Made by a program: the position numbers and the translations under genes. Below are positions 35,501 through 49,080 of a stretch of DNA of 64,000 nt, in pieces. Each line of letters begins with the position of its first letter. The stretch's first letter is position 1. Source of the DNA: Verpa conica (Eukaryota; Ascomycota; Pezizomycetes; Pezizales; Morchellaceae); assembly GCA_033030425.1 (NCBI GenBank), contig JAUFSD010000012.1:124001-188000 (forward strand). The letters run 5' to 3'. The notes below the pieces were generated by a model. It had not been told where the DNA came from and searched no databases. It worked only from the letters and a program-made list of their open reading frames with translations.

Positions 35501-36372
35501 CGACCTCCAGCCCAGACATTCAATCAAGGCAACAAAAGTTAGCAAAAAATCTTCTAGCCTTTTACAGAATCACCTCTCATCCTATCCACCGGCTATGACA
35601 TAGAAAAATACCTATGAATGAATGAATTACATAGGAAATGACGACAAACCCCATTCGGTCATGACGATAACCAAGTAGGGGAGCACACACCAGTCATCAT
35701 TACAGCTCCATCCATCCTCCGCTAGTGACACCAGACATAACCAGTCAAAGTGGTATTTTCAGTTATTGTCATCTCGGTAGTCCTTCTACCACCAAAAATC
35801 AGAGATATTAAGTTTTTTTTTTCACTTACTCTACAGCCTTTCGACCAGAGAAAAACATGGAATCACCAGATAGAGGTTGACTTGGGCAGGCCTATTTGAT
35901 AATATGGCCTGACTCCGTTCCTTATTCGGTTGGTGTGTACTTTAATCTGTGACCTAGCCTATCCGGAGCCAGCTAATCAAAGTCAACGTACCTCTCTACA
36001 CTATATACCACAAAAGCCGTCGCTGGCGGGATATTATTCATCGACTACGCACCTCATGATTGCCTCTGAGGCTAATCATGTCATATTGCAAAGTTTGTCT
36101 ACGCGTACTCCAACGAGGACAGCCCTCCTATTACTGGACTCCCCACATTACACGCTTACCACATTAGATTCAACGTCGAGAGTCCCTATGCATTTATTAA
36201 AAATCACTAGAGAATACAGTAACTTGTTATCGGAGGAATTGGTGCAACGATACTAATCCACAGCTATTCTTATCGATTGATACAGAGGTGTGACTACCGG
36301 GCCCTGGAGTAATACATATTCAAAAAGATTTTTAAAGCCACTTGGGGGGTTGAAAGACTCTTAAGACAAAAA

Positions 36373-36425
36373 GATACCTAGGTTTCCGTGGAATTACTTC
36401 ACAAACCTAAGTATCATTTTATCTA
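36373..36425. repeat. Hairpin-forming inverted repeat
   Basis: AAGATACCTAGGTTT and AAACCTAAGTATCATTT form an almost continuous stem of about 16 bp with one mismatch and a loop of 17 nt. It lies in a gene-free stretch; it may be a MITE remnant or an RNA hairpin. Confidence 0.5.
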
Positions 36426-39400
36426 GACGGTTACATGGATGACCCGGCTCAAGAGTTGGCTTGGCTTGGCTTAGGCCAGACCGGACCATTAAATATGGCC
36501 TAGACTAACCTGGACTATACGGGAGGGTTTATCCAGTCAGTTGTAGTGAAGACATTTTGCCGGTACGTCTGTGAATTAAATAGACCTGGTTTAATGCAAG
36601 TCCGGACTTTGCTCGATGGACAACCTCCTCGAAAGATGTTTTACCTCCCTTCGATGCCTAAAAAACATGTGGATAGGATAGACCAGGACCTCACATATTT
36701 CCCCTACGTTAGCCCATAAGATATATCCTTACCAGACTCAACTATTTAATGTCTTTTTATACGTTAGGACTAGAAATAAGAGCGGTGTCTCCACCTATTA
36801 AAACCCGCTTAAGATGCCATGCATGGCTTTTCATGCTACGAGTGATAACTCATGGCAAACCTATAGCTGTTTTCAAAGAGCTGATATACATAATACTTCA
36901 AACGGAAAGGTTTAGAAGTACTTATTAACCCCATAGTGAGTTTCTCCCCCCCCCAAAAAAAACACTGTTAATTAACATTCTAACATGTGGGGTACACCTA
37001 CATTAGGTTACACTAAACAAATAGTAGAGGAATTAGATAAAGACTATTCGCTATGGGCGCGCGCACCGATTCCTGTCAAGCGTTTACCCAATGTGGAAAA
37101 CTCTTAGACCTTGTGCATAATGCACCAAAGTAGCCAATGCTAGGCCAGCCGTGGGGGGAGCACATCGATTCTCCAACCAAGTAATTCTAGGTATTAAAAG
37201 CGTATTTACTTTCATTTTCAGTGAAGATGTCGTATACCATAATTATATTTATTTTTTTCTAGATGAAAATACATTAACAAATCTATCTTTTAATTATTTG
37301 TTTTTATTCTAAACGTTTCTTTCTATTTTACTACATACTGTAATTTTTTTAAGAGGTTATTACTGGCTGTTAGTTACAATGCCAGCTGCAGCGTATATTT
37401 TCAAAGTTAATTCAACCTGTAATAGAAATTACGTTTCGACAGTGACTTTAGGCGATACTGTTTGAGCTCCGGTAAACAATTCACACGATCTTTAGAACTT
37501 GAAACACACAAAACAACCAATTATCATACAAAGATCGTACTGGTATTGAAAAACTACTACATCTGCCTATCACAGACGCGGTGACGTGTTGCCCGATCTA
37601 AATCGAGTGATATCCCATGACCAACAGTCCCCAATGAACCCTACATCGATCCAACAACAAAAAAAAAAACCCGTTTCAAACACTACTTACGAAAGATTAT
37701 CGGGGAACCGGATTCTTTCTAGCAGAGCCTGAGTTTTTTTTTTTTTTGTAACAGGAGCCTATTCGAGGAGTCCATTTATCACTCATAAAACATCACTCAC
37801 AATGCAGACGTACGGGAACATGGCCTAACTGTCTAGCATCAGGATCGTGTATACAAAGAACGTTTTAAACTATACTACATGTAGCTATGTAGTATGCACA
37901 ATAAACCCGATACCTCATTAGTGGGTTCAACGGGTAGTCGGGTACATTTACTAGAGGTGAGGAATATTCATCTTATAACAGTAGGCACATATGGCACCCT
38001 CCTCTCTATAACGGCTCCCAGGGGGGGTTTGTTCCCGCGGTAGTAGTGAGGCCAAGGTAAGGGTCTAAACATCGTGAAGTAGGGAGTGTAACGGCGGTTT
38101 TTTACAAACAACCAGGTAATCGAATTTACATTGGTTGATGGGAATTAAGGACTATTTTAATCAGACCAGTCAACAATCCGATGGCCGGGTCCATCGCGCC
38201 CTCGCTAGAGCTTTTGTATCATAAATCGACAAAATCTACTTTTCTGACGGTGTGTAAAAACGTGTAATTAAATCTGTCCGCCGTCCCCCCCCCCCCCCTC
38301 TTACTGTTTCTTTCTTTTTTTTGCGGGAAGGTTTTTATTGAGTCGATTTTCACCGATCCGAAGGGAGGTTTTTTTTTTTTTTTATTACTAATATGTTTGC
38401 CTACTCAACGTGATCAAATTCGCATTTAAGTTTTAAAAACAAGTGTCTCCAACTAAAAGGCTTGTAGAAGTATACGCACCGGGTATTGATTCATGGAAAG
38501 GCCGAGGGGGAAGGGGGAAGGGGGCGGAAAAAAACCCTCTCCCGCCGGGACCATCGCCGATTCATCGAGATTTAGAATTTAAACCCGCTTACCTGTTTCA
38601 AAACGCTAAATGTTTTTTTTATTTTTTATTTTTTTTCGGAAACTCGAAACAAAATAAGTGAAGTAGAATTACCCGAAGAAGTCCGTGCTTCTCGGTATGT
38701 ATATATGACTCCATGATTTATGTGCAACTAAATGTTTTTTCCTTTTGTACGACGCGGAAGGTTCGTTTGGGGTTTTGTACCATATATCGTGGGGGGGGGG
38801 GAGGGCCCGGCGGGGGTCCGTTTTCGATGACCGGCAGCAACAGTAAGGTGATCATTGCTCGCTATCGAAAAGTTTCATCTACAAAAACCTGTACCCATAA
38901 CCGGCGTCATATAACTCATCACCTACGGATCCTCCCTTCGGGTTTTTCGGGGATGAATTTTTCCTACTTTTTGTGATCGTGCAAAAAAAAAAAAAAAAAA
39001 AAAAAAAAAACCACTTTTACGCCGTACCGTGTGCTGCGAACGATCATACTATCGAAGATTATCGAAGATAGACCGTAAATGATATATATATGAGTAAAAA
39101 AGAATATTTTTTTTGTTTATCTATCACGGCTAAAATAGTACGTGTCATAAAGGTTTTTTTGAAATTTTTTTTTTGCGGCTCGCGATCCATCACCGAATAG
39201 GTGACTCCCGGCAGCGCCACAGCAATCCAGACGAGTGATATCAAATGTTGAAGGAATTTCTCACCGAAGGGGGGGGGGGTGAGTCCAGACTACCAATCGC
39301 TGATATATAAACATTAGATTTTTTTTTTTTTTTATTAACAGGGTTTGAACCCCAACAAGATATATTATGACTTCTAGACCTTTTTTTTTTGAGCCTCATT

Positions 39401-41839
39401 GCCAAGAGCGACAAGATTTTAGGATTGAGCTTTGTCCGGTCACTACATCTGGTTTAGATACAACTGCGTGGCTGCATACCCTGCAGCATCAATGCCTCGT
39501 GGAACTAAAGATGCTTCGGATCTGTGATCTCAATCGATATCAGTTGAAACATGCACTTATTAGTATCGACCTCGGCCGATCAGGTAGAGCATTCGCATTT
39601 CTCCGCGGAAGAGAATCTATATGATTAGCAGGACTTGCCTACTCACCGATACTAATCCGGAAAACATATTTCTGCGATAATCAAATGCTGTTACAGATAA
39701 GAAAACCATTGGTGTGACATACAATAAAGAAAGAAGAAAGAAAAAAAAAAAAAGTCGAAAAAACAAATAAGTAGACCCTAGTAGAGGATGACTTCTTTTT
39801 TCTTTCTTTCAGCTCGAAATATGGGTCAGGACGAACGAACCAGAGTTGTCCGACCTGCTGCTGCTGCAGTCTTGAAGATCCGAGGTAGGTACAAGTCTGT
39901 ATTACGGACGTGACTGGACTGCTTCCAAAGAAAGTGGTATGAGGGAGGCTTCTAAAACCATGACATGATTTTTGAGCTCTCCTGTGGCCAACCACGACTT
40001 GCTCCATCTGGCATGCAGGTTAATTAAGTCAGGCAATTAAGTCAGGCCAGGAAGCAGAGGAAGGCCGCGCGGGCTAGACCAGGTACGGAAAGCAGTTGAA
40101 CAGTCTGACCTATAAGAAGCGCCCGACTTCAAATACAAGGCGGGCGACCGGAAATGATACTCCTTCACAAAAAAAAAGAAAAGGGACAAAAAGAAAAGCA
40201 AACATATCATTGATACTCCCCCCCCCCAGAAGAACAAGGAAAAAAAATACCTGTAACAAATAAAGCACAACGAGTTTAGATACAATTTATTTTAGGAAAG
40301 ATCATCTCGCTACCGCTCTGTCGGAGTTGTGATCAAACTTTTTTAACTACTCTATGATGACCGCACAAGGTTATCGAAGAGGCCGCAAAAGCGGGCATAT
40401 GGATGAAAGCGGTACCGGGCATCACCACGACTACAAACCCACAAAAACTAGCCCACGAGTTTATCTCGGCTACGAAGGTCGACCTATGCTGCTGTACTAC
40501 ACACCGAAATACACAAAGCGGTGTAATTGAAGAGGGTAAAAAAAAAAAAAAAACATTTCATCGGCTTGGCCGTGATCCGAAGACTGAAGAAAGCATAGGC
40601 TCTCAACCACAGGGGGGCATGTGTACTGCGGGCATAGGCGGGAGAGGGGGGGGGGAAGGGAAAAGAGGATGTACAACTAAAAGACAACAAGCTGAAAGGA
40701 CAAAAGAAAAATAAAGGAATGAGATGTAGGCGGTGAGTTTGAAGCTCCGTGGCATATATTTTTATTTTTTTATTAATTCAATTGTTTGATTACCTACTCT
40801 ACTTTACGTGTATATGGGGGACTCTTTCGGCTAAAGGAACTTTCCAGGCGTTATTTAGTGGCGCCTATGTGGTCGGCGTGGATCTCTGCCGGGCCCAGTC
40901 CCTAGGTGCCCTTCCTTCCACTGAGTAAAGGACATATTAATTTTCCCGCCGCCACGTCCCTGAATATGTATGGTGCTCATTAAAGTGTTGTTGCCTTCTT
41001 TGCGAATAGGTTGTGGGAGGTCCAATTCGTGGGCTGGCAGCGGCGTGGGGAGCTCGTCCACTCGATATGGAGAAAAAGAAAAGAAAAAAAAACCCTGGCA
41101 AGGCAAAAAAGAAATTGCCGTCAACAGGATCTGCAGGCTGTTTAGATTGGCGAATTACGATCGCCCTGCACACGATAGGTACCGTAAATCTGTGTATATG
41201 TAATTGAGAACATCATGTGGTCTGTCCCCCTGTAACGTTTCGACATACTCGCATCCTTAGTGTACAGCCCTTTTTTTTTTTTTTTCCTCTTCATTTTTGT
41301 TTTATTTTTATTTATTTTTTTTACCCTCGCTTCAGTTTACTTTACGTTTTTCTTTGTCTATTGTACAGAAGCGGTGGAGTTGCAACGTCGCATCTATGTC
41401 ACGAAGATCAATCTACATGTACGTGCATCATTGACACGCACATCAAACACAATAGATTATTCACAAGAGTAAAAGCCCGCACCAATCAGCCATCCAGAGT
41501 AACCTCACCGCCTTTTTCAAATAAAGAGAGCTCGCGTGCAACATATAAAAAAGAAATAAACAATAAAATTTTAATGTACAAAACACGACCAATGCGGGGT
41601 TAAGCCAAGTCGACCCTGCAGTATGTATGCAAGTGATTTTTCCATGAGAAGAAATAAGATAAAAAATAAAATAAAAAATAAAAAAACCCTAATATGGGTA
41701 AAAAAAAAAAAGAACTAAGGTACGTGCACATAGAACACGACCCATCCTAACTTCCGACAACTCGGACGCGCCGAGGGGTTATAAGGCTCCCAATGAGTTT
41801 TTGTGGGGTAAAATCCCAGACTTCCCCCCCCCTCGTGCA

Positions 41840-41845
<6 letters not shown>

Positions 41846-41870
<25 letters not shown>

Positions 41871-41873
41871 CAA
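41846..41873. repeat. CA dinucleotide microsatellite
   Basis: About 13-14 CA units directly follow an interrupted CA run. It lies in the gene desert. Confidence 0.9.
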
Positions 41874-42223
41874 CCCAGAGGGTCGTCCACGAGATCCGAT
41901 CAAGCAGTGTAACAAAGACTTGAGATGCTAAGGAGGCAAATGAGACTAGGTATCTACTGGGCTCACACCACAGTCTTTAGCGAATTTTCTATACCGAAAC
42001 GTGCATGCGGCGATAAAGCCAGAGTGGGAAATAGAGGGAGAGGCTATGGGTTTTTTTTGATTTTTTGAGTAGACATCTTTACAATTTGACTGGAGCTGAC
42101 GTAGTGGAGCTCACCCCTGACAGCAGTTACAAGTCTCTCTATGCCAAACAATATACTACTATTACTCATAACTAATCTTTAGCGGCCAGATAAAAAAACC
42201 AATAAACTCCTACTACTGCAGCC

Positions 42224-42288
42224 CCACCGTATGAGAGGGCAACCCGCGGCCGCTGCTCTACAGCGGCAGTGCCCCTCTCACGTCGGGT
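42224..42288. repeat. Long GC-rich hairpin
   Basis: Two arms around a 5-nt loop (42256-42260). The inner stem GCCGCTG/CAGCGGC is perfect, and after a small internal loop the outer arms TGAGAGGGCA/TGCCCCTCTCA pair with one bulge. It stands out sharply from the AT-rich, homopolymer-rich surroundings and is followed by GTAGCTAGCTAGCTAG. Confidence 0.6.
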
Positions 42289-43287
42289 AGCTAGCTAGCT
42301 AGTTGCCATTTGGCACTGTGGGCTGCAGAGCGGGCATGAAATTCACTGGCCAGACAGAGCATAGGGGGTGGAGGGGGGGGGAAATGCTATATTGCGGGAT
42401 TTTGTGGACCTTGCATCTCTTCGGTCGTTATTTGAATACACAGCGTACGTTGCCATACCTACAAATCGTAAACTTGGACTTGTTGTCTGACATGGTATGT
42501 TCAAAGGTTTTTTTCCCCCTTCCCCTTTACCATTCAAAGCTTCCCCGCAATTCTTTTTTTTTTTTTACCCGAAGCGAGAGATGTGCCCTCTCTCTGTACG
42601 GAGGGTGTATAATATGTTTTCAATAATAGGCTCCTGTATGAATACCCCGCCAAAATTACCACGTGGAGACCGGGACTGTATGTACGTACGTGCCTACTAG
42701 TACAATTACCATCCAAAGAGGGCGTCTTCTTCTTTCCCCCCTTCCCACATTGAGTGTAAGCGGAATTTGTCAAAGAAAAATGTTTACATACTCCTGCGCT
42801 TCCCACCGAGTCCCCCGGTCCAGTAATCTCTCTGTTCCAAACTAACTAAGAAACAGAGGCTCTTGTCTCAGGTGATTCAGTAGCTTACTGAGCAGACAGA
42901 GGGGGGGGAGAAGGGGGGGAAGAAAAAAAATACTGTACTCTTCCTATCCAGAATTGACACATCTAACGGTGGCTTTTTTGTTTTTTAGATAATATACTTT
43001 TTTGAATCCTTTCCCTATTTTACTATAACCTATTACTTGCCAAGAATTATATAGTACTTCCCCCTCTAGTTACCTATACCTCCAAGAAATAGTAATCACA
43101 AGACAATTATTAGCATACCACAACCCCCGAGGCCATTTTAATAACCATGACTTGGGGGAAAAAAAGAGCCTCTCTCTCTCAAGACAGAGTTTGGATTCTC
43201 CGGATTCTCCGGCTGACACTAGTAAGTCAGACCCACAACGTGGGGAAAACGGCGGATCTCGGTAATTTCGTTGGATGCGGGGGGTTC

Positions 43288-43330
43288 CCTTCTTCTTCTT
43301 CTTCTTCTTCTTCTTCTTCTTCTTCTTCTT
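43288..43330. repeat. CTT trinucleotide microsatellite
   Basis: About 14 CTT units followed by a short C run. Two short frames cross it, but neither looks coding. Confidence 0.9.
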
Positions 43331-44840
43331 GCCCCCCCCTTTGTTTTTCAGCGGCGGTGGCGCGGTTACTTAACTGAGGCTCATCATACCTACTTCTACT
43401 CAAACCCTCCTCGGGAAGAAGAAGAAGAAGGGGGGTTTGAGTGGAAGGGATGTAATACTACCTATGATGTGACCACTTTTTTGCTTATTTCTTCTAGACA
43501 AGGAATGGAGGAATATACCACCCACTAGTTACCTATGTAGGTACTTTGAACTAAAACTAGCTACATAAACTAGTTAACTATGCCACATTACCTGCGCCAT
43601 GTATTGTTATTTTGTTTTATTTGCTTATTCCGGCAAACGACTCTATGTCTCAGGTCTCGTGCCTTTTGTCACGATAACCGATAGCTGAAGATGGCTTTTT
43701 TTTTTTTTTTTTTTTTCCCCCCTTGGTGGGGCATTGAAGTGGGGGATATGGTTTCCTAAACAAGGTTAGAAGGGAGGGGAGGGGGAGGGAAAAGGGACGG
43801 ACGGACATCCCGCGGGATGACCGACAGGGTAACCTCTTAAGAGGGGGGGAAGAAGAAACTAACTAGCGACTAGCGGCAGCACACACCCCCGGTGTTTCTC
43901 CAGGTTGAAAAAAAAGGTATTTCCCGGAATTCACCTTTCGCCTACTGCCCCCCCTCCCGTTTCTTTTTATTTACTTTCTTCTTTTCTTGGGTCCTGCCGG
44001 AGTGTGCTCTACATATATACATTGCCGTCTCTCCGGTTCCTAAACTGCCCGCGGTGGGCGGAGGAAGTGAGTTCATTAGAGCTAAATGTAGCTACTCTAG
44101 AACATGCAGAGGTACCCGGAATCCCATCACTGATAACAGCGCCACAGCACAAGACAGCGGGTGTGAAGATCCGTGAATGATTGTCCTATTCTAGTTTTAC
44201 TCCGTGTACTCGGCCATGTCACAAGTGCTCCATGTACTGATGAGGCACTTTGCTCCTTCTCAATCGCTGGGCTTATTTCTCGATGCATTTTATGAATCCT
44301 CACATTCCCAAGGGTATAAGTAGGTAATATCATAATTTTACGAATTAAGCATTCACATTTTGACAGGGAGTGGTCACAGAATTTCATCCGAACTTATTGA
44401 GTAAATCAAACTAACTGAAATTTCATTGGCATATCAAACCCAATTTCCCCCTGCCAGCCCCAAATAAAGAAATATAGAAATGCTTAAGCGAAAAAAACAA
44501 GTCATAACCAAAACTGAAATAATAGAAAACACCCCCAAGACCAAACTTCAAGAACGCAAAAAATCAAAAAGAGGAAGAAAAAAAAAACTGAAAATTGAAA
44601 ACCGGCATCAAAGTGTTTGCGAACGATGTCTAAATGGCTTTTCCCGTCCGCTGTTACCCATGATACCCACCCGCCAACCAACCAGCCACCCTGGGCATAT
44701 GCAACCCCCAATCCCAAATAAAGAAAATCGTGAAAAACCCCCAAAAAGCTATGAACACCGAAAGGAAATAGATACCAAGGAAACAACTTTTTAGCCAAGC
44801 AGTTTCAATAAATACCCAAATGCCCCCAAATAATGCCCAT

Positions 44841-46052
44841 TCAAATAAGCATGCACTCAAGATCGACGAGTTGCGGGAATTCACTCTTTTTGTCGTAGTG
44901 AACATCCTCTTCGCGGCTACCGTTGTTCAAGAATTCCTCAAGAAGTAACAATTCTTCAAAGTCCGCTAGATACTCTGCGGCCCGTTCCGCGCTTGGCCGA
45001 GGAAGTGGTGCCCGCCCATATCCTCCGTATCCAAAGTAGCTCTGCAAGCAGGCTTTCGTGCCAACAACTCCTCCCTTGATCGCGCCCCAATCACCTCGCC
45101 CAACTACCGCTTGCATTTTTTCCGCCTCGTCCATTCTACCGGCAAGGTAGAGGTTGAAAACGTCCACGCAAGCCCTTGGTGCAATGTTGACAAGTCCACC
45201 AATGACACCCTTGCCGCCAGCGACCAAGGTCTGCAAAGTGAAATCCGAAGATCCGCCAAGAGTCATGAATCCGCTTGGCGCCGCATTTGCTACTCTCCCA
45301 AGTTTTCCGGTGTTACCGCAAGTAAGCTTGCACCCGACGATATTGGGGTGTTTTGAGAGCTTGGTAACAACGTCCGAATCAAGATCGATGCCCGAAACGG
45401 CGCCGGGGTAGTTGTAAATCAGAATCGGGACGGGAGATTCGTTGGCAACGGCAACGAAAAAGTCGTACTGTGATTGCGCCGTGTATAGGGACTTGTAGTA
45501 TGAAGGCGGGAGAACCATAGCGTAATCGCCGCCGGAGACCAGAGCATCGTGGCACAACTCGATTGTTTCGCGGGTCGATTGTGCACCACAACCGACGATT
45601 ACTGGTATATCCCGAAAGCCAGCATCATCCAATGCCCCGCGAGTCGCTTCAGTTACACTCCGTCGTTCCGCATGGCTTAGGTGAACAGCTTCCCCGTTCG
45701 AACCTTGGGTGACGAGGCCAACAATCCCGCCTTGTGCGAGACGAACAGCATGCTTCCGGATTGTAGGCAGATCGAGGTCCTCGGTGGTGGGGTCAAAGAA
45801 GGCTGGCGTTGGGGCGTAGATTCCAGCACGAAGAGGACGATCGGTGCAATCGAAGTTTCCACTTGCATTACTTTTGCTAGAGTACAAGGCTGAGAAACCA
45901 CTTTTGTTGTGAACATTTGTGACATTGCCATGACGGCCACCACCAGCAACGTGGGGAGCACCAGCTTCACTGTGCAAGGCCAGCCCGCTCAAGGTAGAAG
46001 CCATTTCGTCGGTTTCGTGTGAAGAAGAGTGCTCGTTGGTATGGGGAGGCAT
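44841..46052 (-). CDS. DapA/N-acetylneuraminate-lyase-family aldolase (dihydrodipicolinate synthase-like)
   Basis: Single-exon frame of 403 aa starting with the ATG at 46052-46050. Residues 1-70 are a polar, low-complexity extension (Ser/His/Gly/Asn-rich); the TIM barrel begins at RAGIYAPTPAFFDP. Family marks: TQGSNGEAVHLSHAER (residues 115-130), the proton-relay Tyr213 in LIYNYPG, and Schiff-base Lys242 in VGCKLTCGN, then GGSSDF and GGKGVIGGLVNIAP. Filamentous fungi make lysine by the aminoadipate route, so this is not expected to serve lysine synthesis; fungal relatives include L-threo-3-deoxy-hexulosonate aldolase of galacturonate catabolism and 4-hydroxy-2-oxoglutarate aldolases. The exact substrate cannot be read. 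It stands alone between two gene deserts. Confidence 0.87.
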   Translation of the reverse strand: MPPHTNEHSSSHETDEMASTLSGLALHSEAGAPHVAGGGRHGNVTNVHNKSGFSALYSSKSNASGNFDCTDRPLRAGIYAPTPAFFDPTTEDLDLPTIRKHAVRLAQGGIVGLVTQGSNGEAVHLSHAERRSVTEATRGALDDAGFRDIPVIVGCGAQSTRETIELCHDALVSGGDYAMVLPPSYYKSLYTAQSQYDFFVAVANESPVPILIYNYPGAVSGIDLDSDVVTKLSKHPNIVGCKLTCGNTGKLGRVANAAPSGFMTLGGSSDFTLQTLVAGGKGVIGGLVNIAPRACVDVFNLYLAGRMDEAEKMQAVVGRGDWGAIKGGVVGTKACLQSYFGYGGYGRAPLPRPSAERAAEYLADFEELLLLEEFLNNGSREEDVHYDKKSEFPQLVDLECMLI

Positions 46053-47103
46053 TGAGAAGGCTGTTAATAACTGTGAAGATTTTGTTTATTGGTAGTAAAT
46101 AACTATGTAATATATGAGAAGTTGGATGAGGAGGACAATGATGATGGAAAAGGGTGAAGTAGTAGTAGACGATGTATAATGAGAAGGAAGCAAGTTTGAA
46201 TGAGAAGGGGACTGATTGACTTTAAATAATAGAGAAGATAGGTGATCCACCTTAGAGAGGAAGAAACGTATGTATGATGAGAGGGGGGTAAGCCTTGATG
46301 AGGCGTGCTAGCAGTCTGTCCACCCCCTCCCCTCCCTCCCCTTCCATCCCAAATCTCAGAGGAGGAGCCAATTGAAGGGCATATGGCAAGGTATCCACTC
46401 GAGACCCAGGTCTTACGGGGTCTCTTCGCCGAGACAGACCAACCCAACAGACTGAAGGGCACTAGCCAATGCGGGGTGTACAGCGAGAGAAGTGGTTCTA
46501 GCATCTCGAGTATGCTAACGTCACGAGCATGATACAGACACAAGAGGGAAGAGGAGGGAGAGGAGAGAGGAGAGAGGAGAGAGGACGGAGAGGGAGAGAG
46601 AGGAATCCATTGACGGCAGCAGTATCATTAGCAGCAGCAGCATTAGCAACATTCAAAGCAGCAGCCTGACAAACAGACATACAGCGTACATACCGCGGTA
46701 TGATCCGAGCCCCTGCTACAAATCCAATCCGAACAGCTGGAACGCAGTCTGGTCCTATTATCTCTGATTGTCTTGGTCCGTTCCTTTTTCTTTCCCTGCA
46801 GCGAGCCACAGCTGAATAGAGAACAGTCGGGGCGGTGAGAAGGGCGGCGACACCTACGTATGTAAATCGCGGGCACGCGCACTCGTGGAGATTAAACTGT
46901 TGGACCTGAGCAGCAACCCACAGCTACGGGTCGTGGTGCGTGGGGGTGCTCTGCCCTCTGCTCTCTGCCCCTCTGTGGGGTGAAACATGGGTCCAGGGGT
47001 CTAGCCAGAGTCAGTAGTTACCCTTCACTCCTTGTAAACTTCAGAGAGACGATGGCCGCTCTTGTTGACAGGTATGCATTTACTTGGGCGGCGATGTTGG
47101 TGA

Positions 47104-47252
47104 CTCTCTTTCTGTCTTTCTCCTCCTCTTCCTGTCTTTCTCTTCCTCTCTTCCTCTGTCTCTCTTCCTTCCTCTCTTTCCCTCTCCCTCTCCCTCTCCC
47201 TCTCTTTCCCCCCTCTCTATCTCCATCCCCTCTCTATCTCTATCTTCTCCCC
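47104..47252. repeat. Long CT-rich (polypyrimidine) tract
   Basis: Nearly 150 bases of C/T on the plus strand with CCCTCT and TTCCTC units. Such a strand asymmetry can form triplex or paused structures. It sits about 1 kb upstream of the DapA-family gene's start. Confidence 0.8.
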
Positions 47253-49080
47253 CGAGGATACCTGTTCTACCTAGAAAGAAATAATGAGTCTAAAGACGCA
47301 TTGTCACGCAGCATGGCGTGCATCCAACCGCATCCGCTTTCAGAAACATCAGCAGTCCCTGATTCGTAGACTACGTCAAGTACTTCCGTATTCACAAAAA
47401 AAGAAATCCCAGATGAGATAACCAAAAAGGATGGGTCACAGTATGCACAATGAATGTACCTACATGTACGGAATTACACTATCACTGTCACTGACTCTAC
47501 TATCCGCTTTCCGCAATAAAAATAAATATAAAATAGATATAATATGAAAAACAAAAACTCAATGCAGAATCAAGACGACTGCAGCATATTGACAGGCACA
47601 TCAGTCTCACTGTACTGGCCGTACGTACCCAACAATGGAGTACAATCCACTTACGTCCCCATACATGCTTTCTTGATTATGTAGTACTCACCGTACTTCT
47701 GACACGGTAACACATACATGTGAGTCCTCGTCTTGCACAGGATGCGGGTACATCAATAAATTCGGCCAGCAAACTGAACCCCCAATCCCATAAAGATACA
47801 CAACAGGATGCACCCCGCAGTTTAAGGGAACGGGACCAGCAGAAGGGTACACTTGTTGCAGGTCAGGTCCGTGCTCGCTGTCCTCCTTGTCGCTTTCTCT
47901 CCACGTCTAGAGACTCTTTGGGACGCGTGATTTATTTGTTCCTGATGACGCTCTGCCACAGAGAGCAGGGAGCAGCGAGCAGGGAACAGGTAGATCAAGA
48001 TCTAGAGCTTTTGTTTTGTGTATCACCGCCCCCCATATTTTCTTTTTCTAACTAATGGTAGTGAACCACGGAAACCCTACTCAGGATTATATCCAGCTTT
48101 TTAATCACTTTGCATATAGAGTATAGGTACATTCAAGAAAAACAATGTCTGTCTCGAATCAATTAATTGATCCAGCACTGCAGGTGGAAAGCACGAAGCC
48201 TTGCTTGGTATACAACCTTTGCAATTCGCCCTTTACGAGACATACCGTCCTCCCTGCCCAAACGGGGTTAGAATACCCGCTTAAGTCGTTAATCCATTTT
48301 TTGTTCAAACACCTTATTCTTCTAATACTTGAACACTTATCTACTGACTGACAACTGGCATACAATGACACATGAATAAAAAAATAAAAGAGAGGGAATT
48401 CAACCATCCATTCTGTTTCTATTTGTACGGGTCAAAAGTCCGGTACATACCCTCCGGGTTATCGGTTCCGATTTTAGGAATTGTTAAGTGTTGTGAGACT
48501 TAGCTGCTAGTACATATGTGCGTTCTTGTGTGGTAGAACAACATAATAAGGCTGAGGGTGAAGTCATTCCAGCTGGGTTGCAATTCGAACTTGCCTTCTC
48601 GGAGTTTTACGGTCGAGGTGACTTTGATAACCACCGGCCCTGATGCGATGTCGAGGGGCCGGAGGGGGGGAGCCAGCTACCTCTCTCACATGATCGATGA
48701 CATGGCGGCAAGAGACTCCAAGAGGGAGATTATTTTTTTCCCCGATCTCCACCATATCTCTGATTAGCTCTTGTGGGTTTTTTTTTCTCCCTATGGCTCA
48801 AACTTTTTTTCTTTTCTTTTCTTTTTCCTTTCCGGTTAGCCATAGAAACCCCCACATACGCCCGTTAACGCGTCGTCCACTCTTTTTCCCTCCTTCCAGA
48901 AATTCTTGTTCCTGAGAACGTTTGTCGACCCAGCGCATGAGCCATAATAGCAATTCTTTCTTTTGGAACCCGTAGATTCCCCTCCTGTTTGAAGTCTAAA
49001 AAAAAGGTTCTGATTTCTCAACACCCCAGCCCTAATCAATTCCCACCTTCAATCCCGATTAAAATTTCGTCAGCGGAGCC

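Larger units (their letters stand above)
32571..44840. other. 12-kb gene desert with homopolymers and microsatellites
   Basis: No gene with family resemblance in either strand. The left part (to about 37 kb) is ordinary AT-leaning DNA; from about 37 kb on there are very frequent long runs of A, T, C or G (for example 38983-39010 A, 38287-38299 C, 43698-43716 T). A few open frames exist (33419-33910, 35218-35598, 40403-40714, 44480-44794), but none has recognisable motifs. Hairpins and microsatellites are listed separately. Confidence 0.55.

Noticed and set aside
35218..35598. 126-codon plus-strand frame with ATG start
   Set aside because: No family resemblance, no signal peptide or motif, no neighbouring exons; could be a decayed gene but not supportable.
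39335..39360. tRNA T-arm look-alike (GGGTTTGAACCCC)
   Set aside because: No acceptor stem, D-arm or anticodon arm can be placed upstream; a long T run occupies the space.
44480..44798. Overlapping frames on both strands 3' of the DapA-family gene
   Set aside because: Lys-rich on one strand and Phe/Trp-rich on the other, the usual pattern of A-rich non-coding DNA.
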